From contig CADDYT010000104.1 of the NCBI GenBank assembly GCA_902810755.1, positions 1 through 22,531 of the forward strand: DNA of 22,531 nt, read 5' to 3'. Made by a program: the position numbers and the translations under genes. The notes beneath the pieces are model-generated. The model did not search any database and had not been told where the DNA came from. It worked only from the letters and a program-made list of their open reading frames with translations. Shown here in pieces: positions 1 to 9,040 of the stretch (the stretch's first letter is position 1; every line of letters starts with the position of its first letter). This stretch comes from Chloroflexota bacterium. Its GTDB lineage: Bacteria; Chloroflexota; Ktedonobacteria; Ktedonobacterales; Ktedonobacteraceae.

Positions 1-1
1 A

Positions 2-1610
2 CTAGTACTAGTAGTTGGTGCGAAATGGCTTGCGACCTCTTGAGAAGAGGATTTAAAGCAAGCGGGCTTGAAGAAAGAGTGAGCTTTAGTCACAGATGGG
101 GTTTTACGCGCCCAGGCGAGAGCAATACGGTGCAGATTGCTGGCAATGACACCCAAGCCCAGCCAGCGCTCCATCCCGTCTTGCCCGTAGTAGCGGCTTT
201 TGCGCCAGCCAAAGTCCCTCCTCAAGCTGGCAATGCGGCCTTCGATGCCCGCACGCCAGCGATAGCCCCCCCGTTTCCACGTGCGTGTCTGTTCCAGGGC
301 TTGGCGTTCCTCCGACAGCTTACCCGAAGCTGGAATGGCCATCCGCTTGACTCCGGCGGCTTTGAGCTTGTCCTCTGTTTCTGCCGAATGCGCCCCTCGG
401 TCTCCCGTGATCAGACCCCCGGTGGATGCTTAAAGAGCGCACAGTGATGGGCCACGGCCTCGATGGCCTGTCCATGCTCGTTGGGGTGTTCCAGGATCCC
501 GTAGCGCGTCACGATGCCGCCCTCCACTTCATCCAGGATGACCTGCCTCCCAAACTCGACCAGCGCCCGCCTTTATAGTATAGTGGGGGATGGCGCGGGT
601 ATGGCGGCTCAAAGAGGCTCAGGACTTTCTGCTCCAAGGCCACCTTCTGGCCTTCCAGCACGCGCTGGCGCGTCTGAACGATGACCCGCTGCACCGGCAG
701 CAGGATCTGCTGGGCTTGCTCAAGCAAGCGCTGGGCCTGCTGCTGGCTCTGCTTGCAGAGTACGGCAAGTACCTTCTGACTTTGTTGCACTATCTGCTCC
801 GCGCTCTGGATCAGCTTCTGGCAGAGGTCCCTCTGTTGAGCCTCTTTGCCTTCTCCTTTGCGCCGCAGTTGCCGATGCAGGGTCTGGGCTATCTGCCGCG
901 CCGGTCGCAGCCACGAACGGCACAGCTGCTGCACGTTGAACACCTGGTTGGCAATCAGGCCTTTGGCCCGTTGCACGAAGCGGGAAAGCACTCGCACGCT
1001 GTCCACGAGCAATCCACTATCGGTGGGATGATGAAATGTTCGTCTGCGCGTAGGTGGCATCCAGCCGCAGTTCGCGTGCTTTGGTGACCCTGGCCTGCCC
1101 CGCCAGTTGCACCATGCGATCGTTGAGGGCATGCAGGGTCTCGGGTCGCAGTGTGTTTGCCCAACGGATGAGGGTGGTATCATCGGGCACTGGGGCCTAG
1201 TACAGACGGCAGAACCAGCGCAGGATCAGGTTCTAATCTACCTGCTCCTCCGTTTCTTGATAACTCCACTGATGCAGGTGCTTGACCATGAGCAGACGGA
1301 GGATGACCTCCACCGAGGTCGAGTGGCACCCATGCACCAGCGCCCAGCGATACCGCTTGCCAAAGTCCGCTTGCACCTGCTGGTAGAGTTGGTCATCCTC
1401 CAGCAACTGATCGAGTTCTTTGAGCACCAAGTCGATGCGTTGAACCATCTGTGGCACCCGCGCAAACACGTCTACTGCCTGATAGCGATCGACAAGCATC
1501 TGGCCTGCCTCCTTTCATGTCATTTTTGCTCGTTTTCTCCTTTCTTTTTGACACGTGGCTTGCTCTCATACAGCTTCACAAGCTCATTTCGCACCGACTA
1601 CTAATACTAA
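2..1610 (-). mobile_element. Decayed ISNCY-type insertion sequence with terminal inverted repeats
   Basis: The two ends are matching inverted repeats. Bases 2-27 read inwards as ctagtactagtagt then tggtgcgaaatg. The reverse complement of about 1585-1610 reads ttagtattagtagt then cggtgcgaaatg, with only three differences. Between the ends lies one leftward transposase remnant. The left end coincides with the window edge, so a target duplication cannot be checked. The element ends 19 bases from the stop of the dehydrogenase on its right. Confidence 0.8.
30..1499 (-). pseudogene. Broken ISNCY-family transposase
   Basis: Reading leftwards from ATG 1499, the protein begins MLVDRYQAVDVFARVPQM and goes on through LLEDDQLYQQVQADFGKRY, HSTSVEVILRLL and WSYQETEEQVD. 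This is the N-terminal (InsH-like) pattern I associate with ISNCY-type transposases. Two TAG codons follow: one right after EEQVD at about 1233, and one after FCRLY at about 1199, just before PDDTTLIRWAN. The frame then shifts within the ATYAQTNI/HHPTDS segment near 1035. A second long piece (HHPTDSGLLVDSVRVLSRFVQ, then a Gln-rich stretch) runs to about 560. The C-terminal DDE part (ITGDRGAHSAETEDKLK, then GIEGRIASLRRDFGWRKSRYYG) is again in other frames down to about 30. With several lesions it cannot make an active enzyme. The family call is by motif recognition. Confidence 0.75.
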
Positions 1611-1628
1611 GACGATTCCTCCAAATTT

Positions 1629-2639
1629 TTATAGCCTCGTCCAGTCGAACAACACACCCATGATAGAGCTACGCTCTTCATACAAGGCCCTATAAGCAAG
1701 TGGAGCATCGAAAGGGGAAAAGCGATGCGTGATGAGATCGGAAACGCTCATATCGCCACGAGAAAGGTAGGTAAAGAACAAGCTTGCCATTCGCTGGTGG
1801 CTCCAATAGGCATGGTCAGTTGATACCTCTGGAGGGTTATTATCGTGCGCACCTATAATCTTCAGCCCACGGGTGACTACATCCCCCGTAAGATGCTGTG
1901 CTGATGGCTCTCCTGTATCACCTAATAGTATAAGACGACCAAAACGTCGGACAAGAGGGAGTGCTGCTGCGAGAACAGATGCGTTACCTGTTACATCATA
2001 AACTACATCCGCCCCAAATCCGTCGCTCAGATCGAGCACTATTTTGCGAGCTGCCTCTGCTCGTAATGCCACAGTAGCAGTTGCTCCATGTTTTTGAGCC
2101 CAGTCCAATCGTCGCTGCGTCGCATCGATCACTATAATAGATCGTGCACCTAGCAAGCGTACATATTGTACAACTAGTTGACCAAGAGGCCCCAGTCCAA
2201 TTACAACGACGCAGTCGCCAAGTCGATGTTCTGCCCGACGTACAGCATTCTGTACTATTGTCGATAGACCAAACCATGTAGCATCTTCATCAGAAACTTC
2301 TTGAGGAATTGGATATAATGAACGCGTGGAGACAATGGTATATTGGCGATGCGGGCGACGAAGCGCTACTCGATCTCCTTTCTTGAACTCCCTCACAGAA
2401 CGCTCAGTAGCTACGATGCGACCAACCATGCTGTAACCTGGTGCGAAGGGATAGGTAACCCATCGGCTCCAATGTGATCCTGATTCGAACAAACGGTGAA
2501 GGCAGATCTTTTCCGTCCCTGAACTAATTAGTGTCTTGCAAGCGGCGACAAGCACCTCGTCGTTCCCCAATTCTCGCAATTGTTCCGGGCGCAATTCTAC
2601 TTGATCTTTCCCGGTGAATAAAATGTTCATTGATTGCAT
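1629..2639 (-). CDS. MDR-family NAD(P)-dependent dehydrogenase without zinc ligands
   Basis: 336 aa, a medium-chain dehydrogenase/reductase, presumably cytosolic. The start is ATG 2639 (MQSMNILFTG), chosen because an AAGGAG box (2647-2652) lies 7 bases upstream; an in-frame start 31 codons earlier falls inside the neighbouring IS end. The N-terminal GroES-like half carries CKTLISSGTE (residues 34-43) and PGYSMVGRI (67-75), where zinc enzymes have a catalytic Cys and GHE. The four-Cys structural-zinc lobe is also missing. The Rossmann half has GLGPLG (148-153), with Asp172 ending the second strand, which favours NAD. The pattern recalls the BchC / threonine-dehydrogenase-like branch (COG1063). 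The substrate is unknown. In this neighbourhood it probably oxidises or reduces a sugar- or cyclitol-like hydroxyl. The gene is intact although an IS abuts it on each side. Confidence 0.88.
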   Translation of the reverse strand: MQSMNILFTGKDQVELRPEQLRELGNDEVLVAACKTLISSGTEKICLHRLFESGSHWSRWVTYPFAPGYSMVGRIVATERSVREFKKGDRVALRRPHRQYTIVSTRSLYPIPQEVSDEDATWFGLSTIVQNAVRRAEHRLGDCVVVIGLGPLGQLVVQYVRLLGARSIIVIDATQRRLDWAQKHGATATVALRAEAARKIVLDLSDGFGADVVYDVTGNASVLAAALPLVRRFGRLILLGDTGEPSAQHLTGDVVTRGLKIIGAHDNNPPEVSTDHAYWSHQRMASLFFTYLSRGDMSVSDLITHRFSPFDAPLAYRALYEERSSIMGVLFDWTRL

Positions 2640-2725
2640 CAATATTCTCCTTATTGTACTATTTTTCCTTGCGTGACAATCCCCACAATAACAATGTTCA
2701 GCGAATGAGGGCATGACCCCACTTA

Positions 2726-3830
2726 AGTACATTCAACTAACTTTTTGGGCATTGGAGCCGATCACCGACAAGATTTTCTCCGGGCACTGGTTGTACCGCT
2801 CGAAAAAGTTGCGAGCCGCTCGCTGCAAGCAGTACCTGCTTCGTTTCAAACAGCTCACAATCAGTCACCTCCCGCCGAAAATGCCGCCAAAGCATTTCGA
2901 TGGGATTGAGCCACGGGCTGTACGTTGGCAAGTAGAGCAGGACCAACCGCCCTGCTGCTGTTCGCACGACTTCCTCCACTTCGTCATCCTCATGCGTATT
3001 GGCATTGTCCCAGGCGACATAGACGGCTCAGTTGGATGCTTCTTCAGAAGCGCTTCTAGCAACTGTGCGATCTCCTTGTGGCGCTTATGGCGCTGGAACT
3101 GCATTATCGTCTCCCCAGTATGATAGTTCACGGCTCCAAACCCGTAGTACTTGTCGGGTTGGGTTAGCGTGGGGATCATCACCTGCTGACCGACCGGACT
3201 CCACATCGCCCGCAGAGTTGGAAACCAACTCAGATTGAACTCATCTGCATAATAAAACACATCTTCCGCCTTTAGCCCGTCCCGCGCCTCTTCGACCATC
3301 TTTTTTTTAGCACATACTCCGGATCAGGGCTGCTCACCTTATGCTCAGGCCGCGAGAGCGCAATCTCCCCGGCTTTGAGGATCAGGCGGACCGTCTCATA
3401 GGAGGCCCGGATGCCAGTTTGCTCTGCCAGGTAGTCCGACAAGCGCTGCAACGTCCACATCGAATAGGGTTGCCCCAAACTGCGAGGCCGCCGGATCGCT
3501 GCCAGTAATTGCTCCCTATACGCTTCCGTAATCTTGGGCGGCGGTCCTGGCATGGGCCGATCTTTGAGTCCTTCGATCCCCTCTGCCATCCAGCGTTTGA
3601 GCCAGGTGCGCACGATCTTCGCAATCGCCGGAGCCGTCATGCGTTGCTCTCCAGCCAACAGCACGATTTGCACATGGGTACGCAGCCTCACATCTTTTGT
3701 CGTTCGATATAGTTTTTCTAAAGCTTCCAATTCTTCTGCTATCAGGGGTGGAATCTCCAAGGGTCTGAGCATCGTTCCCTCCTTTCCCTGACAGTTTACC
3801 TCATTTCCCAAAACATTGCTTGAATGTACT
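2726..3830 (-). mobile_element. IS630-family element A, flanked by TA
   Basis: The ends are inverted repeats. The left end (from 2726) reads agtacattcaactaac and the reverse complement of the right end (to 3830) reads agtacattcaagcaat, followed in both by ttttggg-like sequence. Each end is bordered by TA (2724-2725 and 3831-3832), the target that IS630/Tc1-mariner elements duplicate. Its length of about 1.1 kb is typical. One leftward transposase, damaged, fills it. Confidence 0.88.
2737..3772 (-). pseudogene. IS630-family transposase, frameshifted (element A)
   Basis: The start is ATG 3772 (MLRPLEIPPLIAEELEALE), preceded by AAAGGAGGG. The N-terminal half is a helix-turn-helix region (APAIAKIVRTWLKRW, then a Pro-rich linker and YETVRLIL). 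The reading frame ends near 3272, but a run of eight A residues on the coding strand (3301-3308) lets a -1 shift continue into KKMVEEARDGLKAEDVFYYADEFNLS, which carries the first catalytic Asp. A second break near 3020-3035, one base short between HPTEP and YVAWDNANTHEDDE, then moves the frame again. The C-terminal part has LPTYSPWLNPIEMLWR with the catalytic Glu. The first shift may be programmed; the second looks like decay, so the copy is probably inactive unless another copy supplies transposase. Confidence 0.82.
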
Positions 3831-3857
3831 TAGCAAACTTTTAAAAAGTATATGCTA

Positions 3858-5093
3858 GTAGACTGTCAAACTTGATTGAAAAGGAGAAAAGGATGAGGTA
3901 TCCTTGAACGCAAACACCAACCAGATGCGTACGAACAAGGAGAACCTCAATGAACAAGCATATCATTCGTCTGAGCCAAGAGCAAAGGCAGTCTTTACAA
4001 CACATGGTCAAAGCGGGCAAAGCCTCGGCCCGGCAAATCTTGCATGCCCAGGTCTTGTTGAAAGTCGATGAAAGTCCGGATGGTCCCAACTGGTCGAATA
4101 AGCAGATCCAGGAGGCGTTTGGAGCCGTGGAAAGCACAATCTGGCGAGTGCGAACGCGCTTTCTGCAAGCCGGTTTGGCCGCCGCAGTCCAACGCCGAGA
4201 CCAACCCGATCGTCCGCAGAAGCGCAAGCTGGCAGGAGAGCAGGAAGCCCAATTGATCGCCCTGGCTTGCCAGCAGCCTCCAGAAGGACGCGAGTGCTGG
4301 ACGTTACGGCTGCTCTCCGACAAACTGGTAGAACTGGGCGTAGTGGAAAGTGTGAGCCATGAAACGGTGCGAACCACACTCAAAAAAACGAACTCAAGCC
4401 GTGGCAAAAGCAGCAGTGGTGCATCCCACCCAAAGCCAATGCCGCCTTTGTCGCCGCCATGGAGGACGTTCTGAGTGTCTACCAGCGGCCCTACGACGCT
4501 CGGTTTCCGCAGGTGTGCTTGGACGAGGTGAGTAAGCAACTGCTCGCTGAGGTTCGCGACCCCTTGCCTGCTCAACCGGGAGCGGTTGCCAAGCAGGATA
4601 GCGAATACCAACGCGAAGGGGTTCGCCATTTGTTCTTGGCCTGTGAACCTCTGACGGGATGGCGATGCGTTCAGGTGACTGAGCGGCGCACCAGCCGGGA
4701 TTGGGCCGCTTTCGTGCGCGAGCTGATCGAGGTCCACTATCCGCATGCCGAAAAGATCGTGCTGGTTCAGGATAATCTGAATACGCACACGACGGCTTCG
4801 CTCTATGAAGCCTTCGCCCCGGCGCTGGCACGGCGGTTGTGCGAAAAGTTGGAAATCCATTACACTCCCAAGCATGGCAGTTGGCTCAACATGGCCGAGA
4901 TCGAACTGAGTGCGCTCTCTCGCCAATGTCTTAGGCAACGTATCGGCTCGCAGCGCGAACTCGAACAACAGGTCGTGGCCTGGCAGCAGACGCGCAATAC
5001 TCAGGCCGTGAAGGTGAATTGGCGCTTTACTGCCGCTGATGCTCGCATCAAGCTCAAGCGCCTCTACCCTTCGCATGAACTTTGACAGACTAC
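3858..5093 (+). mobile_element. IS630-family element B, flanked by TA
   Basis: The left end (from 3858) reads gtagactgtcaaacttgat and the reverse complement of the right end (to 5093) reads gtagtctgtcaaagttcat, with three mismatches over 19. TA precedes and follows it (3856-3857 and 5094-5095). It carries one rightward transposase with all catalytic motifs. Only 23 bases (3833-3855) plus the shared TA sites separate it from element A, which points the other way. Confidence 0.9.
3950..5085 (+). CDS. IS630-family transposase made from two overlapping frames (element B)
   Basis: The first frame runs 3950-4474 (MNKHIIRLSQEQRQSLQ), with helix-turn-helix features (NKQIQEAFGAVESTIWRVRTRF) and SHETVRTTLKK. 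At the run of seven A residues (4382-4388) a -1 shift gives LKKNELKPWQKQQWCIPP and continues to the stop at 5085. The second part holds the DDE residues: VCLDEVSKQLLAE, IVLVQDNLNTHTT and PKHGSWLNMAEIELSAL. Apart from this single shift at a homopolymer, no damage is visible. A programmed -1 frameshift producing a fusion of about 378 residues is therefore the likeliest reading, and this may be the one active IS630 here. The alternative is a simple one-base indel. Confidence 0.85.
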
Positions 5094-5250
5094 TAGGTAA
5101 TCTCATGTTTCACGAAAGGTATTCCTTGATGCCCAATATTATTACAATTTCTCATGATCGTTTACTCGAATTGTCCCATATACCTAGGATCTTTGTTGGA
5201 AACAACCATTTGTTTCAGCCACATCATGACTTGTCAAGTCTACCCCATAG

Positions 5251-6087
5251 CAGGCGTCGGCCTCGCTGTCGTGTAGCGAGGTGATCACACTGGCCCTCTT
5301 TGGCCAATGGGGACGCTTTGCTAGTGAACGAGCCTTTTATCGCTACGCGCAGCAGCACTTGCGCCCGGCCTTTCCGCAGTTGCCCGATCGCAGTCAGTTC
5401 AATCGGCTCCTGCGAAAGCTTCGCGATGCCATCACGGCCTTTGGATTGCATCTCGCGAACCTGCTCAAAGCTCAAGCATGCCTGTATGAAGTACTTGATA
5501 GTACCGCGGCCGTGACCCGTGATGCCAAACGCCGCGGCACGGGTTGGTTGGCTGGGCAAGCTGATATCGGCTTACGCAATGGCATCGGCTGGTATGAAAG
5601 CTTTCACCTGCTGCTGAGTGTCAATCCGACGGGAGTCATAACCTGCTTTGGCTTCGGTTCTGCCAGCATCCATGATCAGCATCTGGCGGCCACCTTGTTT
5701 GCTGTTCGACAGACCCTCTCCTCGCGCCTGCCCAGTCCTGGCTTGCCTGCTCAGGGAGCTTATGTGGCCGATAAAGGCTTTGCCGGAGAACGATCACGAC
5801 GCCAGTGGCTGCGCCAGTATGGCGTTGAGCTGGTGGCGCCACAGCATCAAAGCAGTAAACGGATGCACTGGCCCAAAGCGTTGCGGCGCTGGCTGGCCGC
5901 TCTTCGGCAGATCATCGAAACAGTCAATGACAAACTCTTGAATACCTTTCGCCCACGCGAGCGTCCTCATCTGACAGGATTTCAAGCCCGCTTGGTCGCC
6001 AAAGTCGGTTTGCACAATTTTTGTCTCTGGTTCAATCTGCATCTCGGCAAGGCTCCTTTAGCCTTCGCTGACTTGCTTGATTGGTAG
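5251..6087 (+). pseudogene. IS982-like DDE transposase with a damaged 5' end
   Basis: One open frame gives LSCSEVITLALFGQWGRFASE, then SQFNRLLRKLRDAI, YEVLDSTAAVTRDAKRR, SASIHDQHLAA, GAYVADKGFAGERSRRQWL, RQIIETVNDKL and a typical tail to TAG 6087. The spacing of DST, DKG and IIETV fits the IS982 / IS4-IS5 transposase fold. The frame closes at TAG 5248. The N-terminal segment expected before LSCSEV (a further 25-35 residues) is not found in frame, although the adjacent frame reads HDLSSLPHSRRRP, which suggests one upstream frameshift. GTG 5281 could only start a shortened protein. A possible left end of the element (ggtaat at 5096) directly touches IS630 element B. Confidence 0.7.
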
Positions 6088-6120
6088 GTCTCTCGTGGCA
6101 ATTTACATCAAACGTTTAAT

Positions 6121-6286
6121 TTGAACACTATTACCCGCAAGCCTGCTCACTACATATTCTCCCCCTAGACCTCTACACGCTTTTGCCTTCTTCTTGAACT
6201 TGCGTACAATAGTGAGGATCTCCTGTGATATTGAAGTGCAGGACGTCTCAGCATAGGTTTTGCCACCATAGGGTAATAGTGTTCAA
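6121..6286. repeat. 16-bp perfect inverted repeat pair, 134 bp apart
   Basis: ttgaacactattaccc (6121-6136) and its exact reverse complement gggtaatagtgttcaa (6271-6286). The pair could bound a small non-autonomous element of 166 bp. Alternatively the first copy is the right end of the IS982-like element (stop at 6087) and the second an end of another, lost copy. The 134 bp between them contain no recognisable gene. Confidence 0.75.
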
Positions 6287-6448
6287 GGGTGAGCCTTTCT
6301 GAGAAAGAACTGGGCTTGTGGCAACAAGGAAATCATCCTAGAGATAGATGCTGGTATGATTGGAGGGCATCGTTTTTCTATCTTCGATCGTGTCTCCAGC
6401 CAAGAAATTGGCGCATGTCTCTTAGACGGTAAGCTTTGCAGTATTTTC
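6287..6448. other. Non-coding sequence downstream of the MbtH-like gene
   Basis: Together with 6088-6286 this makes about 360 bases without a convincing gene. Apart from the inverted repeat pair I see no conserved ORF, tRNA or clear terminator. Confidence 0.4.
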
Positions 6449-6691
6449 TCAAGATTGGTGTTCCCCAGCAGCTTTTTTGACCTGTTCCTCCATGTATCTT
6501 CGCAAGCTCAAAGGGCGCATGTCGGTCCAGACTTCCTTGATGTAGGCAAGACAGTCACTTTTTAGACCAGTCTTGCCTACATCCTTCCATCCAAGGGGAT
6601 TCTCTCGGTCAGCAGGCCAAATAGAGTATTGTTCCTCGTGATTAATGACGACTTTATAGATCGTTGTATCTTCTTGTTCATCCCTTGTCAT
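6449..6691 (-). CDS. MbtH-like protein (NRPS adenylation-domain partner)
   Basis: 80 aa. It matches the MbtH signature closely: N17-x-E19-x-Q21-x-S23-x-W25-P26, then P32-x-G34-W35, G39-x-x-G42, C47-L48-x-Y50-I51, and W55-T56-D57-M58-R59-P60-x-S62-L63-R64. The three family tryptophans (25, 35, 55) are all present. MbtH proteins are cytosolic and bind adenylation domains of nonribosomal peptide synthetases, often being needed for their folding or activity. ATG 6691 has GAGAGG about 9 bases upstream. The length is slightly above the usual 60-75 residues because of a charged C-terminal tail ([13 protein letters not shown]). No NRPS lies in the window, so its partner must be outside it, elsewhere in the genome, or lost. 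A perfect 14-bp inverted repeat lies inside the gene. Confidence 0.95.
   Translation of the reverse strand: MTRDEQEDTTIYKVVINHEEQYSIWPADRENPLGWKDVGKTGLKSDCLAYIKEVWTDMRPLSLRRYMEEQVKKAAGEHQS
6539..6583. repeat. 14-bp perfect inverted repeat inside the MbtH-like gene
   Basis: gatgtaggcaagac (6539-6552) and gtcttgcctacatc (6570-6583) are exact reverse complements with a 17-base loop. The arms encode the conserved VGKTG and CLAYI segments, so the protein motifs are kept while the mRNA could form a strong hairpin. Confidence 0.7.
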
Positions 6692-6711
6692 CTGAATGTA
6701 CCTCTCTTGCT

Positions 6712-6736
6712 ATGCGTTACATACTACTATACGCAT
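6712..6736 (-). promoter_or_regulatory. Small dyad upstream of the MbtH-like gene
   Basis: ATGCGT (6712-6717) and ACGCAT (6731-6736), 13 bases apart, lie 21-45 bases before the MbtH start. They could be an operator. The arms are only six bases and no good promoter was found around them, so this is weak. Confidence 0.2.
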
Positions 6737-7526
6737 CAAAATGGAGAAACTCTCTCGAAAGAGATTTGGTGTTTAGACCAGCTAAATTTCGCTAAAAATA
6801 ACGTCAACCTGAGAGACTGTAATGGATGTCTGAGCGCGGCCATTTTTGATAGCCCTTGCTGCAATCGACAACGGGAAGTGGTCGGCACAGCGGCTAGAAT
6901 GCGCTCAAGCACTGTAAAGGTGGCAAGGTGCTGGCGGTTGATACGCTGCAACACCTGCTGACCTTGCCGGTGACCCCAGCTAATGAGCAAGATTGGGCGT
7001 AAGTGGGTGAACTTGCCCGGCTCGTACAACAAGTGATCTGATAGTCGGTCGAACTGGCTTTCATGGATGCTAGCAACACGAGAGATGTGCCGGACCAGGT
7101 AGCGGCCTCCCAAGGGATCCAGTTGGAAGTTATCAAACTTCCCCAGGTCCAGTGCGGCTTTGTCTTGCTGTCTAGACGCTGGTGGCGAAGCATTCTTCTG
7201 TCTGGGTATCTCGCTTTCGACACTTCGCACGCGATTATGAGCGGCTTTCTGCCACTGTTGCTGGTCTTCACGTAGTTATCTTTGCGTGTCTGATACTTCA
7301 TCGGTTTATCCCATCCAGCTTGAGTTCCTAACAGGCTAGCTGACAGCGCGCAACAAGAGGCGCAAATCGTGAGCCATTGCCTCGAAGTATCCGCAGTGTT
7401 GGGTCTGCTGTTAGACGCTGTACCAGCGTAACAAGTCGTTCGAGATTGTTTGCCAAGTGGTGCTATGGTACAATCGAGCACAAGGCATAGTACGCGTCTT
7501 TTAGATTGTATGCAGTTGGCCAGCAT
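6736..7526 (-). pseudogene. Unidentified decayed coding remnant, possibly transposase-derived
   Basis: The minus strand holds broken coding-like stretches across frames. Near 7400 it reads CGYFEAMAHDLRLLLRAVS, then stops, then QQQWQKAAHNRVRSVESEIPRQK and DLGKFDNFQLDPLGGRYLVR down to about 6900. An upstream piece reads EKEWAFVALYLTALSEDAG (about 7570-7515). Style and context suggest a dead transposase, but I cannot assign the family, and no terminal repeats were found. The long frames could also be accidental. Confidence 0.3.
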
Positions 7527-7885
7527 CTTCGGATAACGCGGTCAGATAGAGAGCGACGAAGGCCCACTCCTTCTCACATTGCTTGGATATGTTTTCGAGT
7601 AGTCATGGCTCCTATTTTACCATTGGTACGCATTACGTAGGTGAACCAGTGTATTACCTCCACACAGCACGTTTTCAATCGCGCTACTCCAAACCAGATT
7701 GGCCAGTTCATCTTCCCTAGCCTTCCGTACGCCCTGGTACAAGTACTCTACCCTCTGAGTCGCCCTGGATCCCCTCCCCTTGTATCGGGCATTACCCCGA
7801 TCATTTGAGTACTTATGAGGCCTCTGTCACTATGAACCTCTCGGTTGGTAGGTGATCCCTTGACCTCAGTATCCTGACTATACCT
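7527..7885. other. Non-coding stretch after the Gfo/Idh/MocA gene
   Basis: About 360 bases with no supported gene. The right part (about 7700-7880) is pyrimidine-rich on the + strand and contains short direct phrases such as cctctgtcactatgaacctctc. I cannot attribute it to an RNA gene, an intron end or an IS end. Confidence 0.4.
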
Positions 7886-8986
7886 CTACAGTCTGTACAC
7901 TTCCGGTGCCTCAGAATTGAGTAGTGTCGGTATATGAATTGGTTGACCGGTACGTGCAGACCGGTCATTTGCAACCGTAACTGCAAGAGTACGAATGCCA
8001 TTCTCATAATCAGATAAGATAAGATCCGGTCGTCTTTCTTCCACTGCTTGGATGAATGCTCTGTCCTCGATTGCCATCGAATCCGCCTCGATGACCATTT
8101 CTTCAGTTCGGTCCGGAAAGATAAGTTGCAGTAAGCGCTTCTCATCCTCTTGACCAAGCACTGAGAGTGTGAGATTATCACAAAAGATATGTAGGCCACG
8201 GGCCTGGGAAGGTTTGCCGTAACCTGATATCATATTTGTAGAAAAATTACACACAGCACGATTTCCGAAGGTCAGCGTTGCACAGTTGACATCGAAAATG
8301 TCGTAATCTGGCTGCGTTCTATTGTTGATGCGGGTTGCCGCAGCCGAGTAAATGGTTTCAACCTCGCCTATGAGGTAGCGTAAAAGGTCAATCTGATGAG
8401 TTGCCATCTCTGTAACTTGACCACCTGACTGACTCTGTATATGGTACCAGCTACTCGGTGGCGTGCGACCAAAGCGCATAACAACGGCCATTCCAATAGT
8501 CCGATTAGCTAAAAGCCGACGCGCTTCCTGGAGATGCACAGCATAACGACTTTGGTATCCAGATGCAGCTATGAGCCCCTTTTGGCGGAGAAGAAGGAGG
8601 ATACGGGAAGCCAGTGATAGATCGAGAGCGACAGGCTTCTCAACGAAGATCGGCAAACCTGCCTCGATAATTGCCTCCTCTGGTTCACCGTGTGCGAAAG
8701 GAGGTAAGCAGACATAGACGGCGTCGAGCCATTCTCGTAATAGCATGAGGCGATAATCAGTGTAAATAGCTGCATTACGAAAGGTTTCAAGTTTGTGGTT
8801 AAATGCGGTCTCTTTTCCCTCATCGGACTCTATAACTAGCCGGAATACAGCTTCCTTTACGGCGTGTATTCGCTCTAAGGACAGATCACACAAAGCAACC
8901 ACTTCAACCCCTTGAAGATGAAACAGATTGACGATATGCTTGGTCGCAATGTTACCAGTACCTATGAATGCAATACGTACCCCCAT
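7886..8986 (-). CDS. Gfo/Idh/MocA-family oxidoreductase
   Basis: 366 aa. The N-terminal Rossmann fold starts immediately (IAFIGTGNIATKHI, residues 5-18), the NAD(P)-binding GxGxxA loop of the family. EKPVALDL carries the hallmark Lys117 after Glu116. The C-terminal alpha/beta domain has GGQVTEMATHQIDLLRYLIG with Glu193, His197 and Asp200 in the expected catalytic region. Family members interconvert hydroxyl and keto groups on sugars, inositols and related rings; examples include inositol dehydrogenase and the 3-keto-sugar-phosphate step of kanosamine synthesis. ATG 8986 has AAAGGAGGT about 11 bases upstream. The protein is full length and undamaged. With the two MDR enzymes it would supply redox steps on a polyol-like intermediate; the true substrate cannot be read from the sequence. 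Confidence 0.92.
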   Translation of the reverse strand: MGVRIAFIGTGNIATKHIVNLFHLQGVEVVALCDLSLERIHAVKEAVFRLVIESDEGKETAFNHKLETFRNAAIYTDYRLMLLREWLDAVYVCLPPFAHGEPEEAIIEAGLPIFVEKPVALDLSLASRILLLLRQKGLIAASGYQSRYAVHLQEARRLLANRTIGMAVVMRFGRTPPSSWYHIQSQSGGQVTEMATHQIDLLRYLIGEVETIYSAAATRINNRTQPDYDIFDVNCATLTFGNRAVCNFSTNMISGYGKPSQARGLHIFCDNLTLSVLGQEDEKRLLQLIFPDRTEEMVIEADSMAIEDRAFIQAVEERRPDLILSDYENGIRTLAVTVANDRSARTGQPIHIPTLLNSEAPEVYRL

Positions 8987-9040
8987 GTAGATACCTTACC
9001 TCCTTTCAATATCTCAAACGACTATCTCATTTTGAAGCTT

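Noticed and set aside
509..1183. 224-aa Gln-rich minus-strand open frame as a separate gene
   Set aside because: Its middle (HHPTDS...VRVLSRF) is part of the ISNCY transposase in a shifted frame; its beginning is out-of-frame sequence of the same gene.
2647..2690. Promoter TTGTCA-15-TACAAT for the first MDR gene
   Set aside because: The spacer is too short and the -10 box touches the ribosome site.
3841..5106. 421-aa open frame on the minus strand
   Set aside because: It lies exactly opposite the IS630-B transposase, has no family motifs, and includes the inverted repeats of the element.
5099..5247. Start of a new gene (MFHERYSLMPNIITISH...) after IS630-B
   Set aside because: The frame has no ribosome site and runs straight into the IS982-like region; it could be the frameshifted N-terminus or end of that element.
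7700..7880. Group II intron or reverse-transcriptase end
   Set aside because: Only a vague resemblance in base composition; no domain V hairpin or maturase sequence was seen.
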